Assembly (NCBI RefSeq): GCF_002266435.3 | Contig: NZ_CP029426.2 | Location: forward strand, 6,602,001-6,666,000 | DNA: 64,000 nt | Reading direction: 5' to 3' | Source: Bradyrhizobium amphicarpaeae | GTDB lineage: Bacteria > Pseudomonadota > Alphaproteobacteria > Rhizobiales > Xanthobacteraceae | Shown: positions 46,507-55,298 of the stretch, in pieces | How positions within the stretch are numbered: position 1 is the first letter of the stretch | Layout: each line of letters opens with the position of its first letter | Notes under the pieces: model-generated | Told to the model about the DNA's origin: nothing | Databases searched by the model: none | Seen by the model: the letters and a program-made list of their open reading frames with translations, nothing else | Translations under genes and position numbers: made by a program

Positions 46507-46511
46507 GTCGG

Positions 46512-47447
46512 CTAGCTGAACCTCGCTCCCGCCTTCAAAGGCACGCCCCGCAAAAAGTCCGCAGCTTGCATCCGGCCCTTGCCCTCGCGCTGGAGCTCGA
46601 TGATGCGGATGGCGCCCTCGCCGCAGGCGATGGTGAGCTTGTCATCGAGCACCCCGCCCGGCGCGCCCGATCCTTTCGCCAGCTCGCACCGCAGGATTTT
46701 GACGCGCGCGTTCTCGCTGACGCCGGCAAGTTCGGCCCATGCACCGGGGAACGGCGACAGGCCGTGGATGTGGCGCAGCACGGCGCGCGCCGGCTTGCTC
46801 CAGTCGATCCGCGCCTCGGCCTTGTCGATCTTGGCGGCGTAAGTCACGCCGTCCTCGCCCTGCTTCTTGAGCTGGAGCCCGCCGCGATCGAGCGCAGCCA
46901 TCGCGCGCACCATCAGGTCGGCACCGAGGCGCGAGAGACGGTCGTGCAGGTCGACAGCCGTCATATTGTCGGTGATTGCGAGGCGCTCGGCCATGGCGAC
47001 GTCGCCGGTGTCGAGGCCGACATCCATCTTCATCACCATCACGCCGCTCTCGGCATCGCCTTCCATGATCGCACGGTTGATCGGCGCCGCGCCGCGCCAG
47101 CGCGGCAATAGTGAAGCGTGCAGATTGTAGCAGCCGAGTTTCGGCGCATCGAGGATCGCCTGCGGCAGGATCATGCCGTAGGCGACGACGACGGCGGCAT
47201 CGGCATCGAACGCGCTGAACTCGTCGAGCGCTTCCTGGGTTTTCAGCGTCTTCGGCGTCAGCACGGGAATGCCGAGCTTTCGCGCGGCCTCCTCGACCGG
47301 CGTCGGCTGCAATTGCAGGCCGCGCCGCCCGCCCGGCTTCGGCGCACGGGTGTAGACGGCGACGATCTCGTGGCCGTGCGCGACCAGCTCGAGCAGCGTC
47401 GGCACGGAGAAATCGGGCGTGCCCATGAAGATGAGGCGAAGGGGCAT
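46512..47447 (-). CDS. fmt: Methionyl-tRNA formyltransferase
   Basis: This is a 311-residue enzyme that formylates initiator methionyl-tRNA. It has [20 protein letters not shown] at the start, the catalytic asparagine and histidine in [27 protein letters not shown], and the C-terminal OB-like domain ([14 protein letters not shown]). ATG 47447 gives the conserved start; an ATG three codons upstream is not needed. The def gene lies about 200 bases upstream on the same strand. Confidence 0.95.
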   Translation of the reverse strand: MPLRLIFMGTPDFSVPTLLELVAHGHEIVAVYTRAPKPGGRRGLQLQPTPVEEAARKLGIPVLTPKTLKTQEALDEFSAFDADAAVVVAYGMILPQAILDAPKLGCYNLHASLLPRWRGAAPINRAIMEGDAESGVMVMKMDVGLDTGDVAMAERLAITDNMTAVDLHDRLSRLGADLMVRAMAALDRGGLQLKKQGEDGVTYAAKIDKAEARIDWSKPARAVLRHIHGLSPFPGAWAELAGVSENARVKILRCELAKGSGAPGGVLDDKLTIACGEGAIRIIELQREGKGRMQAADFLRGVPLKAGARFS

Positions 47448-47465
47448 GACAAGCACTCGGTATGT

Positions 47466-47612
47466 TCCCTCCCCCCTTGTGGGGGAGGGCTAGGGAGAGG
47501 GGTGCCACACGACGCGCTCTCGCAATCGAGCACGGACTGGTTTCTTGGCCCCGGTTAGACCACTTGCTGGGCTACCCCTCTCCCCTGCCCTCCCCCACAA
47601 GGGGGGAGGGAG
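47466..47612. repeat. Long inverted repeat (CCCTCCCCC family)
   Basis: CCCTCCCCCCTTGTGGGGGA (47467) followed by GGGCTAGGGAGAGGGGT pairs with ACCCCTCTCCCCTGCCCTCC and CCCACAAGGGGGGAGGG at 47573-47611. Arms are about 40 bases with a 60-base centre, between fmt and def. A relative of this family is at 56187-56314. Confidence 0.8.
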
Positions 47613-47653
47613 CGCAGGTTACCGTGGGGCAGCGCCGGTCGCTTACGTCGTCA

Positions 47654-48178
47654 TCACTCCGCGCGCTTGGCGGCTTTCTCGAACTTTTTCATCACGCGGT
47701 CGCGCTTGAGCTTCGACAGATAGTCGACGAACAGCACGCCGTTGAGATGGTCGATCTCGTGCTGGATGCAGGTGGCGTAGAGCCCTTCGGCGTCCTCTTC
47801 GTGCACCTTGCCGTCGAGATCGGTGAAGCGCACGCGCACCTTGGCGGGGCGCTCGACCTCTTCGTAATATTCGGGGATCGAGAGGCAGCCTTCCTCGTAG
47901 ACCGACAGCTCCTCGGACGAGCCGATGATCTCGGGGTTGATGAAGACGCGCGGCAGCGGATTGGTCTCGCCGTTCTCGTCGCGCTTGGCGAGGTCCATGG
48001 TGATCAGGCGCAGCGGTTGCGCGATCTGGATCGCGGCCAGGCCAATGCCGGGCGCGTCGTACATGGTCTCGAACATGTCGTCGGCAAGCTTGCGGATCTC
48101 GGCCGTGACCTTCTCGATCGGCTTGGAGACCAGACGCAGCTGCTTGTCGGGCAGGATGATGATTTCTCTGAGGGCCAT
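47654..48178 (-). CDS. def: Peptide deformylase
   Basis: This 174-residue Fe(II) metalloenzyme removes the formyl group from nascent peptides. Motif 1 is [11 protein letters not shown], motif 2 is [14 protein letters not shown] (metal cysteine) and motif 3 is [16 protein letters not shown] (two metal histidines and the catalytic glutamate). It starts ATG 48178. It is divergent from rmuC. Together with fmt it forms the formylation/deformylation pair. Confidence 0.96.
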   Translation of the reverse strand: MALREIIILPDKQLRLVSKPIEKVTAEIRKLADDMFETMYDAPGIGLAAIQIAQPLRLITMDLAKRDENGETNPLPRVFINPEIIGSSEELSVYEEGCLSIPEYYEEVERPAKVRVRFTDLDGKVHEEDAEGLYATCIQHEIDHLNGVLFVDYLSKLKRDRVMKKFEKAAKRAE

Positions 48179-48230
48179 GGCCGCGATTTAAGCCCCGCGC
48201 CGGGTGCGGTCAATGCGGGCGGGAACCCCG

Positions 48231-48297
48231 TTAACCCTTCGCTAACCATAAATTTTCAGGTTTCGTTAACCATAAAAATTAGGGGGCGGTTAACCAT
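48231..48297 (+). promoter_or_regulatory. Phased CtrA-like sites between def and rmuC
   Basis: TTAACCCTTCGCTAACC (48231-48247) is TTAA-N7-CTAA, one mismatch from the CtrA consensus TTAA-N7-TTAA. The half-site (T/C)TAACCAT recurs at 48242, 48266 and 48290, exactly 24 bases apart, each followed by AAA or AAG. They end 52 bases before the rmuC start. CtrA binding is inferred from the motif as known in Caulobacter. Confidence 0.5.
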
Positions 48298-48349
48298 AAG
48301 CGTTCGCTATTCGTTCGCGGCCACTGGCGAATCGGCTAGAACGGTCGGC

Positions 48350-49546
48350 ATGAACGAGATCATTTTCATGCTCGGCGACTGGCCGGTGCGCACGATCGAT
48401 GCGCTGATCGGCTTCGGCGCCCTCGTCCTCATCCTCCTGGTGGCGATTGCCGTCGTGATCGCCCGTTCGGGCCGGCGCGGCGCGGAACTCGCGATGGCGC
48501 ATGCGATCCGGGCCGACGAGCTCGAGGAGCGCCTGAGCGAGGTGCTGCGCGCCCAGAGCGAATCCTCAGGAAGGGTCGACGCCATGACCCAGGCGCTGGC
48601 GGGACGCCAGGCCGAGATGGCGCGGGCGGTCAACGAGCGGCTGGACTCGGTCACCCACCGCGTCGGCCAGTCCATGGAGCATTCGACCCGCAACACCATG
48701 GAAAGCCTGCGCGCGCTGCACGAGCGACTCGGCATCATCGACAGCGCCCACAAGAACCTCACCGATCTCACCACCCAGGTGACGACCTTGCGCGACGTGC
48801 TCGCCAACAAGCAGTCGCGCGGCGCGTTCGGCCAGGCGCGGATGGAGGCGATCGTCCAGGACGGTCTTCCAAAGGGCGCCTACGAGTTCCAGTTCACGCT
48901 CTCGACCGGCAAGCGGCCGGACTGCGTCGTGTTCCTGCCCGACCAGCGCCCGCTCTGCATCGACGCGAAATTTCCGCTGGAGGCGATGACGGCGCTGCAC
49001 GACGCCCGTACCGACGAGGAAAAGCGCATCGCCACGCAGCGGCTGCGCGGCGACGTGATGAAGCATGTCAGCGACATCGCCGAAAAATACCTCGTCACCG
49101 GCGAGACCCAGGAGATGGCGCTGATGTTCGTGCCGTCGGAATCGGTCTACGCCGAGATCCATGACGGCTTCGACGACGTGATCCAGAAGGCCTATCGCGC
49201 CAAAGTCGTGCTGGTGTCCCCCTCGCTGCTGATGCTGGCGATCCAGGTGATGCAGCAGATCATGAAGGACGCGCGCATGCGCGACGCCGCCGACCAGATC
49301 CAGACCGAAGTCGTCAAGCTCGGCGACGATCTGGGCCGCCTGCGCGACCGCGTCGTCAAGTTGCAGAAGCATTTCTCCGACGCGAACGAGGACGTCCGCC
49401 AGATCCTGATCTCCGCCGACAAGATCGAGAAGCGCGCGGGCCGCATCGAGGAGCTCGATTTCAGCAAGACCGATGCACCGGAAGGACCGCGGTTGGTGGC
49501 GGGGGCCGGCGAGCTGTTTCCGAGGAAGCTCCAGGCGGGGGAGTGA
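48350..49546 (+). CDS. rmuC: DNA recombination protein RmuC
   Basis: This is a 398-residue protein. An N-terminal membrane helix (TIDALIGFGALVLILLVAIA) leads to a coiled coil (ADELEERLSEVLRAQSESSG) and the RmuC nuclease-like domain with AFGQARMEAIVQDGLPKGAY, CVVFLPDQRPLCIDAKFPLE and MFVPSESVYAEIHDGFDDVI. It limits inversions of repeated DNA in E. coli. The many palindromic repeats nearby make its presence apt, without implying a direct link. Start ATG 48350. Confidence 0.93.
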   Translation: MNEIIFMLGDWPVRTIDALIGFGALVLILLVAIAVVIARSGRRGAELAMAHAIRADELEERLSEVLRAQSESSGRVDAMTQALAGRQAEMARAVNERLDSVTHRVGQSMEHSTRNTMESLRALHERLGIIDSAHKNLTDLTTQVTTLRDVLANKQSRGAFGQARMEAIVQDGLPKGAYEFQFTLSTGKRPDCVVFLPDQRPLCIDAKFPLEAMTALHDARTDEEKRIATQRLRGDVMKHVSDIAEKYLVTGETQEMALMFVPSESVYAEIHDGFDDVIQKAYRAKVVLVSPSLLMLAIQVMQQIMKDARMRDAADQIQTEVVKLGDDLGRLRDRVVKLQKHFSDANEDVRQILISADKIEKRAGRIEELDFSKTDAPEGPRLVAGAGELFPRKLQAGE

Positions 49547-49560
49547 GATTCAGGGCACGC

Positions 49561-49660
49561 TGTCATGCCCCGCGAAGGCGGGGCATCCAGTATTCCGTGA
49601 CAGTCGTAATTTACCGAGGTGCTGATGTTTACTGGATCGTCCGCCTTCGCGGACGATGAC
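49561..49660. repeat. Palindromic repeat, left copy flanking the GIY-YIG gene
   Basis: TGTCATGCCCCGCGAAGGCG followed by GGGCATCCAGTA starts the element, and TACTGGATCGTCCGCC with TTCGCGGACGATGAC ends it. The copy at 50003-50103 has the same orientation and nearly the same ends; the segment GCTGATGTTTACTGGATCGT is shared exactly. Confidence 0.85.
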
Positions 49661-49678
49661 GGCGGTCGGGGCGGTCAG

Positions 49679-49981
49679 GTGGGTGCACGCCATTACTACG
49701 TCTACATTCTCGCGAGTAAGATTGGCGGCACTCTCTACATCGGGGTGACGAACGACCTGATCCGCCGCGTGGCACAGCACAAATTGAAGCTCATCGAGAG
49801 CTTCACCGAGAAGTACAACGTCGCACGGCTAGTCTACTTCGAGCAGTTCGACGACCCTGAGAATGCGATCAAACGGGAGAAGCGGCTCAAGAAGTGGAAC
49901 AGGGCCTGGAAGGTTCGGTTGATCGAGCAGCACAACCCGAATTGGGATGATCTCTATCACGAGTTAGCCGGCCCACCATGA
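49679..49981 (+). CDS. GIY-YIG nuclease domain protein (UPF0213/SLX1-like, single domain)
   Basis: GTG at 49679 gives a 100-residue protein that is essentially one GIY-YIG domain: HYYVYILASKIGG and TLYIGVTNDLIRRVAQHK carry the two tyrosine motifs and the catalytic arginine, AIKREKRLKKW carries the glutamate, and IEQHNPNWDDLY ends it. The frame is open back to ATG 49619, but that part is encoded by the flanking repeat and is probably not translated in the native protein. It is bracketed by two direct repeats at 49561-49660 and 50003-50103. Confidence 0.88.
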   Translation: MGARHYYVYILASKIGGTLYIGVTNDLIRRVAQHKLKLIESFTEKYNVARLVYFEQFDDPENAIKREKRLKKWNRAWKVRLIEQHNPNWDDLYHELAGPP

Positions 49982-50002
49982 CTCCGTCTCGCTCCGGCAC
50001 AC

Positions 50003-50103
50003 TGTCATGCCCCGCGAAGGCGGGGCATCCAGTACGCCCCGGCGGTTGTGATTGAATCGAGGCGCTGATGTTTACTGGATCGTCCGCCTTCGCGGACGAT
50101 GAC
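50003..50103. repeat. Palindromic repeat, right copy flanking the GIY-YIG gene
   Basis: The ends TGTCATGCCCCGCGAAGGCG and TTCGCGGACGATGAC repeat those of the copy at 49561-49660, with TGATTGAATCGAGGCGCTGA in the centre. It is in direct orientation relative to the first copy, about 440 bases away, and lies 76 bases before ampG. Confidence 0.85.
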
Positions 50104-50179
50104 ACCGGGGGTGTTGCGGCCTCTCCGGCTTCACCGGCGACCGCGAGTGTTTTCTCCCAGAATCTGCTAACAGCACCCC

Positions 50180-51538
50180 ATGACCTTACCCGACGCGACC
50201 TCCTCCGCCGCCGCGCCTGCGACCTCTTGGCGCGACAGTCTTGCCATGTACCTGCAACCGCGGGTGCTGATTGTGCTGTTCCTGGGTTTCTCTTCGGGGC
50301 TACCGCTGGCACTGTCGGGGTCGACGCTGAGATTTTGGCTCCGTGAATCGCAGATCGATCTGGAAACCATTGGACTGTTCGCGCTGGTCGGAACGCCGTA
50401 CACCATCAAGTTTCTATGGGCGCCGCTCGTTGACGCTCTCAGCGTACCGCTGCTTTCCAAAATCCTAGGTCGACGACGGGGTTGGTTGGTCGTGTCGCAG
50501 ATCATGCTTGTGTTGGCGATCCTGCTGCTTGGCTTTTGCAACCCCGCCTCGACTCCTTGGTATGTACCGTTCGGTGCGGCGCTGCTGGTGGCGACCGCCT
50601 CGGCGACACAAGATATCGTCGTCGATGCATTCCGGATCGAAAGTTTGCCCAAAGACGAGCAGGCGGCGGGCATGGCGTCCTACGTTGCCGCCTACCGCAT
50701 CAGCACTCTGGTCTCTACGGCCGGTGCTCTCTTTTTGATCGATGCATTCGAAAAATCGGGCTTTGGCCGGGCGGACGCCTGGAAACTTGGATATGCCGCA
50801 ATGGCGGCGCTCATTCTCATCGGCATGGTCACTGCGTTTGTAGCCGCCGAGCCAGATCAGTCGCAGCTCGCAACCGCCAAAAACGTAGGCGATCCGATGA
50901 AGCGTGTCTTTGAAACCACAAAGAGCGCCCTGCTCGACTTCTTGTCTCTGGATATGGTCGCCGCCGTTCTTCTCTTCGTCATCCTGTTCAAGTTCACGGA
51001 CGCGTTTTCAGGCATCATGACGGAAGCCTTTGTGGTCGACATCGGCTTCAGCAAGACCGATTACGCGGCCATCGTTAAGGGCGTTGGCCTGGCCGCAACG
51101 CTGGTTGGAGGCTTCGCCGGCGGTTTCGTCGCAAGGCGTTATTCACTAGCAAAAAGTTTGTGGATCGGCGGCGTATTGCAGGCTGTCGCGAACCTCTCCT
51201 TCTCTTGGCTAGCCTTGATCGGCACCAGCCAATGGGCGCTCGCCTTTGCCATCACCTGTGAGAATTTCACGAGCGCGATTGGCACGGTGATCTTCGTCGC
51301 CTACCTCTCGGCACTGTGCCGGAATCCAATGCATACGGCGACGCAGTACGCGCTGCTCACCGCGCTCGCGGCGGTCGGACGAACTTATCTTTCGTCAGTG
51401 TCCGGCTATGTCGCCAAGGCCAGCGGCTGGCCCATGTTCTTCGTGATCTGTGTGCTGGTGGCGATCCCGAGCCTTGTGCTGCTGACCTGGCTGCAAAAGC
51501 GCGGGCATTTCGAGGCGCTAGGGTCGGTGCGGGTTTGA
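50180..51538 (+). CDS. ampG: AmpG-type muropeptide permease (MFS)
   Basis: This 452-residue carrier brings GlcNAc-anhydromuropeptides into the cytoplasm for recycling. It has 12 or more membrane helices. The AmpG signature is visible: GFSSGLPLALSGSTLRFWLR, GTPYTIKFLWAPLVDALSVP, ASATQDIVVDAFRIESLPKD, and GFSKTDYAAIVKGVG. Codon use and GC are somewhat lower than in flanking genes, which might indicate transfer or simply membrane composition. Start ATG 50180. Confidence 0.9.
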   Translation: MTLPDATSSAAAPATSWRDSLAMYLQPRVLIVLFLGFSSGLPLALSGSTLRFWLRESQIDLETIGLFALVGTPYTIKFLWAPLVDALSVPLLSKILGRRRGWLVVSQIMLVLAILLLGFCNPASTPWYVPFGAALLVATASATQDIVVDAFRIESLPKDEQAAGMASYVAAYRISTLVSTAGALFLIDAFEKSGFGRADAWKLGYAAMAALILIGMVTAFVAAEPDQSQLATAKNVGDPMKRVFETTKSALLDFLSLDMVAAVLLFVILFKFTDAFSGIMTEAFVVDIGFSKTDYAAIVKGVGLAATLVGGFAGGFVARRYSLAKSLWIGGVLQAVANLSFSWLALIGTSQWALAFAITCENFTSAIGTVIFVAYLSALCRNPMHTATQYALLTALAAVGRTYLSSVSGYVAKASGWPMFFVICVLVAIPSLVLLTWLQKRGHFEALGSVRV

Positions 51539-51555
51539 CGGTCGCATTATCTCCT

Positions 51556-51642
51556 CGTCATTGCGAGGAGCTCTTGCGACGAAGCAATCCAGACTGTTTG
51601 CAAGCCGACCGTTTGGATTGCTTCGCTGCGCTCGCAATGACA
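51556..51642. repeat. Palindromic intergenic repeat (CATTGCGAGG family), second copy
   Basis: CGTCATTGCGAGGAGCTCTT and GCGACGAAGCAATCCAGAC on the left pair with GGATTGCTTCGCTGCGCTCG and CAATGAC on the right. It is the same family as 38510-38594. It lies between the convergent ampG and exported-protein genes. Confidence 0.8.
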
Positions 51643-51670
51643 ACGGAGAGAGTGGCGCGAACCCTTCCCC

Positions 51671-52105
51671 CTACTGCTTCCTGATCAAACTCCACTTCGT
51701 GATCACGGCTTCGCTCATCTGGCCGGGATCGCTGGCGCAGGCGATTTCGTCGACCTTGACCGAGATTTCCTTGCCGACGAACGATTTCAACTGCGTGGCC
51801 TGCGCGTCGCTGGAGGTGACGAGCTGGAAGGTCTCGGGCCCGGTCTCGAGGTTGCACAGCCCGTTCGGCGCCGGCAGGCGACGCGGCTCGGAGGTGATCT
51901 GATACATCGGAACCCGCTTGCCGTTCTTGACGTCGCGCACCTTCATCGCGTTCAACGCGCCCGACAGCACCTCGCCGGCGTTGATCGGCTTGCCGGGCTT
52001 CGACGGCGGAGGCGCGCCGTCGTCCTGCTGCGCTGACATGGCCGGGGTCACCATCATGGCCATCGTCGCGAGCAAAGCCAATCGTTTGGCGAAACATTTC
52101 GTCAT
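51671..52105 (-). CDS. Exported protein of unknown function (144 aa)
   Basis: From ATG 52105 the protein starts MTKCFAKRLALLATMAMMVT with cleavage after PAMSA. The mature domain has GEVLSGALNAMKVRDVKNGK, RVPMYQITSEPRRLPAPNGL, then CNLETGPETFQLVTSSDAQA and VDEIACASDPGQMSEAVITK. Two cysteines could pair. No family is recognised; it resembles small periplasmic proteins found across Bradyrhizobium. It follows recR on the same strand by 31 bases. Confidence 0.7.
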   Translation of the reverse strand: MTKCFAKRLALLATMAMMVTPAMSAQQDDGAPPPSKPGKPINAGEVLSGALNAMKVRDVKNGKRVPMYQITSEPRRLPAPNGLCNLETGPETFQLVTSSDAQATQLKSFVGKEISVKVDEIACASDPGQMSEAVITKWSLIRKQ

Positions 52106-52136
52106 GTCGTTCCGTTCCGTGAGATTTATTGGATAG

Positions 52137-52739
52137 CTAGAACAGGGTGCGCTGCCGCATCGCAGCCGATAGCGTACCTTCATCGAGATAATCAAGCTCG
52201 CCGCCGACGGGAACTCCGTGGGCGAGCCGCGTCACCTTCACATTGGCGTCCTGCAAGAGGTCGGTGATGTAATGCGCCGTGGTCTGGCCGTCCACCGTCG
52301 CATTCAGAGCCAGAATGATTTCGTGCACCCGAGAATCATGCGCGCGCGCGACCAGCGCGTCGATGGTCAGATCCTGCGGGCCGACGCCGTCGAGCGGCGA
52401 CAACGTCGCGCCCAGCACGTGATAGCGCCCCTGGGTCGCATTGGCGCGCTCCAGCGCCCAGAGATCGGCGACGTCGGCGACGACGACGATGATGGCGTCG
52501 TCGCGCTTCGGATCGGTGCAGACGGTGCAGGGATTTTGCGTGTCGATGTTGCCGCAGGTCTTGCAGACCTGGACCTTGTCGAGCGCGACCTGCATGGCCG
52601 AAGCCAGCGGCATCATCAGCGCCTCACGCTTCTTGATCAGATGCAGCGCCGCGCGCCGCGCCGAGCGCGGACCGAGGCCCGGCAGCCGCGCGAGAAGCTG
52701 CACCAGCCGCTCGATTTCGGGACCTGCAACCGCGCCCAT
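52137..52739 (-). CDS. recR: Recombination mediator protein RecR
   Basis: This is a 200-residue RecR. The N-terminal helix-hairpin-helix ([20 protein letters not shown]), the four-cysteine zinc finger ([17 protein letters not shown]) and the Toprim domain ([29 protein letters not shown]) are complete. It acts with RecF and RecO to load RecA at gaps. It starts 1 base after the ybaB stop region and belongs to the dnaX-ybaB-recR unit. Confidence 0.96.
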   Translation of the reverse strand: MGAVAGPEIERLVQLLARLPGLGPRSARRAALHLIKKREALMMPLASAMQVALDKVQVCKTCGNIDTQNPCTVCTDPKRDDAIIVVVADVADLWALERANATQGRYHVLGATLSPLDGVGPQDLTIDALVARAHDSRVHEIILALNATVDGQTTAHYITDLLQDANVKVTRLAHGVPVGGELDYLDEGTLSAAMRQRTLF

Positions 52740-52740
52740 A

Positions 52741-53061
52741 TTATTGGCCGAACAACCCCGGCGGCAGGCCGAGCCCTCCGGTCAGCGACTGCATCTTCTC
52801 CTGCATCGCGGCCTCGGCCTTGCGGCGCGCATCACCGAGCGCGGTGACGAGAAGGTCTTCCAACACTTCGCGCTCTTCCGCCTTCATCAGCGAGGGATCG
52901 ATCTTGATGCCCTTGACGTCCATCTTGGCGGTCATGCGCACGGCGACGAGGCCGCCGCCGGAGATGCCCTCGACTTCCACGTTGGCCAGCTGCTCCTGCA
53001 TCTCCTGCATCTTGGATTGCAGTTGCGCCGCCTGCTTCATCATGCCGAGAAAATCAGCCAT
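52741..53061 (-). CDS. ybaB: YbaB/EbfC family nucleoid-associated protein
   Basis: This is a 106-residue DNA-binding protein. It begins [20 protein letters not shown], followed by [20 protein letters not shown] and [20 protein letters not shown], and ends with the acidic/glycine [11 protein letters not shown] tail. It binds DNA as a homodimer. It lies between dnaX and recR, the widely conserved order, with very short spacers. Confidence 0.95.
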   Translation of the reverse strand: MADFLGMMKQAAQLQSKMQEMQEQLANVEVEGISGGGLVAVRMTAKMDVKGIKIDPSLMKAEEREVLEDLLVTALGDARRKAEAAMQEKMQSLTGGLGLPPGLFGQ

Positions 53062-53091
53062 AGGTCGCGTGTCCTTGGAAAGAAGTTAGGC

Positions 53092-54927
53092 TCACAGATC
53101 GTCGCCGTCGGAACCGTCGGGCGGATCGTCGCTGCCATAGTCCGCATTTATATTGGCCTCCGGCGTCTCCGGGGCAAGCCTGCGGACCTCGACAACCTTG
53201 GCGCCGGGAAAACGCGACAGCACCTCCCGCACGCGCGGATCCGCCTCCGCGGTGCGGGCATGTTCCTGCTTCGCCGCATGGTTCACCGAGCGCAGCGTCG
53301 GCTGGCCCTGTTCGTTCGATACGATCACCGTCCAGCGCCGGCCGGTCCACAGCTCGAATTTTCGCGCCAGTTCGGTGATCATGGTCTTGGAGGCGTTCGG
53401 CTCGAGCGCGATTTCGAGCCGGCCCTCCTCGAAACGGACGAGGCGCATGTCGCCTTCGAGCGCGCTCTTGGTCATGATGTCGCGCTTCTGCCCAGCCAGC
53501 GCGACGAGCTGGGTGAAGCTCGTGATGCGCAACTGCGGCACGGCGCTTTGCGGATCCGGCGCGGGCGCCACCATCTGCGGCCGGGCGCCGCCGCCAAACG
53601 CTGATGGCGATGATGTCGGCATGCGAACGGGCGCTGCAGACACGGACGATGCGGATGCAACCGGCGCGGACGGCGCGCTGCTGCGTCCGGCACCGCCGCC
53701 GCTCGCGACCGGCGAACCGCCGCCGTTCTGCTCCAGCATCCTGATCGCTTCGTCCGGCGTCGGCAAATCGGCGACATAGGCGATCCGCACCAGCACCATC
53801 TCGGCGGCCGCAGCCGGCCGCGTCGCCGCCTGTACCTCGGTGATGCCCTTCAGCAGCATCTGCCACATCCGCGACAGCACGCGCATCGAGATCTTCGAGG
53901 CGAAATCCCTCGCGCGCACCCGCTCGGTCTCGCCATAGGCGACGTTGTCGGCAGTCGCGGGAACGATCTTCACGCGGGTGACGAAATTGACGAATTCGGC
54001 GAGGTCCGAGAGCACGACGATCGGATCGGCGCCGACATCGTACTGGTCGCGGAACTCCTTGAAGGCGGCCGCGATATCGCCGCGCGCCAGCGAATCGAAC
54101 AGGTCGATGACGCGGGTGCGGTCGGCGAGCCCCAGCATCTGCCTGACGGCGTCGGCCTTCACCGTGCCGGCCGCATGCGCGATGGCCTGGTCGAGCAGCG
54201 ACAGCGAATCACGCACCGAGCCTTCTGCGGCGCGCGCGATGATGCCGAGCGCCTCGGGCTCAATCTCGACATTTTCTTTGGCCGCGATGTTGGCGAGGTG
54301 CTTCATCAGCACGTCGGCCTCGACCCGGCGCAGGTCGAAACGCTGGCAGCGCGACAGCACCGTGACCGGAACCTTGCGGATCTCGGTCGTCGCGAACACG
54401 AATTTGGCGTGCTCCGGCGGCTCCTCCAGCGTCTTCAGGAAGGCGTTGAACGCCGCCGTCGACAGCATGTGGACTTCGTCGATGATGTAGACCTTGTAGC
54501 GCGCGCTGGCCGGCGCGTAGCGCACGCTGTCATTGATCTGGCGGACGTCGTCGACGCCGGTATGCGATGCCGCGTCCATCTCCAGCACGTCCATGTGCCG
54601 GCTTTCCATGATCGCCTGGCAATGCACGCCGAGCGTCGGCATGTGGATGGTCGGGCCCTTCACCGAACCATCCGGCATCTCGTAGTTGAGTGCCCGGGCC
54701 AGGATGCGCGCGGTGGTGGTCTTGCCGACGCCGCGGACGCCGGTGAGGATCCAGGCCTGCGGAATCCGTCCGGTTTCGAACGCATTGGAGACGGTGCGGA
54801 CCACGGCCTCCTGGCCGATCAGATCGTCGAAACTGGAGGGACGGTATTTGCGCGCCAGCACCCGGTAAGGCGCGTTGCCGGCCGCGCCGGCGCTATCGGG
54901 ATTGGAAGGGGCGCCAGCGTCGGTCAT
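53092..54927 (-). CDS. dnaX: DNA polymerase III subunits gamma/tau
   Basis: This is a 611-residue clamp-loader ATPase. It has the Walker A motif GVRGVGKTTTARIL (63-76), YIIDEVHMLS for Walker B, TTEIRKVPVTVLSRCQRFDL with the SRC motif, and a long C-terminal tau part. The zinc module normally with four cysteines has only C103 (GVHCQAIMESR). I see no long A or T run that would give a programmed frameshift. It leads dnaX-ybaB-recR. The SRP RNA gene lies about 100 bases upstream on the same strand. Confidence 0.95.
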   Translation of the reverse strand: MTDAGAPSNPDSAGAAGNAPYRVLARKYRPSSFDDLIGQEAVVRTVSNAFETGRIPQAWILTGVRGVGKTTTARILARALNYEMPDGSVKGPTIHMPTLGVHCQAIMESRHMDVLEMDAASHTGVDDVRQINDSVRYAPASARYKVYIIDEVHMLSTAAFNAFLKTLEEPPEHAKFVFATTEIRKVPVTVLSRCQRFDLRRVEADVLMKHLANIAAKENVEIEPEALGIIARAAEGSVRDSLSLLDQAIAHAAGTVKADAVRQMLGLADRTRVIDLFDSLARGDIAAAFKEFRDQYDVGADPIVVLSDLAEFVNFVTRVKIVPATADNVAYGETERVRARDFASKISMRVLSRMWQMLLKGITEVQAATRPAAAAEMVLVRIAYVADLPTPDEAIRMLEQNGGGSPVASGGGAGRSSAPSAPVASASSVSAAPVRMPTSSPSAFGGGARPQMVAPAPDPQSAVPQLRITSFTQLVALAGQKRDIMTKSALEGDMRLVRFEEGRLEIALEPNASKTMITELARKFELWTGRRWTVIVSNEQGQPTLRSVNHAAKQEHARTAEADPRVREVLSRFPGAKVVEVRRLAPETPEANINADYGSDDPPDGSDGDDL

Positions 54928-55031
54928 CGGTCGATCCGCAATGATATGTCTCGTGGCCGGCTTTTGCGGAAAGGAGCGCGCTGGCGGCTGGTGCCGCCGG
55001 CGCTGGTTCGCTCGAAAAACAGGTAGGAGAC

Positions 55032-55127
55032 TGACGAGCGACCCGATCCGGACCTCGTTAGGGCTGCTTCCTTCCGGACCTGACCCGGTTGGCGAGTGGC
55101 TCGTCCACCGCCAATCTCCCGGTCCCT
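55032..55127 (-). ncRNA. ffs: Signal recognition particle RNA (4.5S, bacterial small type)
   Basis: On the minus strand the conserved core GTCAGGTCCGGAAGGAAGCA, then GCCCTAAC, is the SRP RNA apical loop and asymmetric internal loop bound by Ffh. Outer arms GACGAGC (55100-55106) and GCTCGTC (55034-55040) pair. The 5' end is near 55127 (GGGACC), and a T-run follows at 55016-55020. A possible promoter is TTGCTT with CAAATA 17 bases later. The ends are approximate. Confidence 0.9.
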
Positions 55128-55298
55128 ATTTGGGGCCAAAAGGGGCGGAAAGCAAGCGGCTATCGCCCTTCGACGGCGCCTGCCCAGCATCCGGGCAATT
55201 CCAGATCTGCTCAGCCGATAGGCTGTGCTTTCACTGATAGTGCTGCCTTGGTATGAACCTGCCGAAACCTATCCCAACCAGAAAAGCGATTGATCCCA

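Noticed and set aside
49619..49678. ATG start 20 codons upstream for the GIY-YIG gene
   Set aside because: These codons are part of the flanking palindromic repeat, and the domain begins at the GTG at 49679. The other repeat copy has the same pseudo-start with no gene.
38510..51642. Regularly spaced repeats as a possible CRISPR array
   Set aside because: The repeats are kilobases apart, belong to several families, are palindromic and differ in sequence. There are no spacers and no cas genes.
53092..54927. Programmed frameshift in dnaX giving a separate gamma subunit
   Set aside because: I found no slippery run of six or more A on the coding strand in the gene, so I do not claim one.
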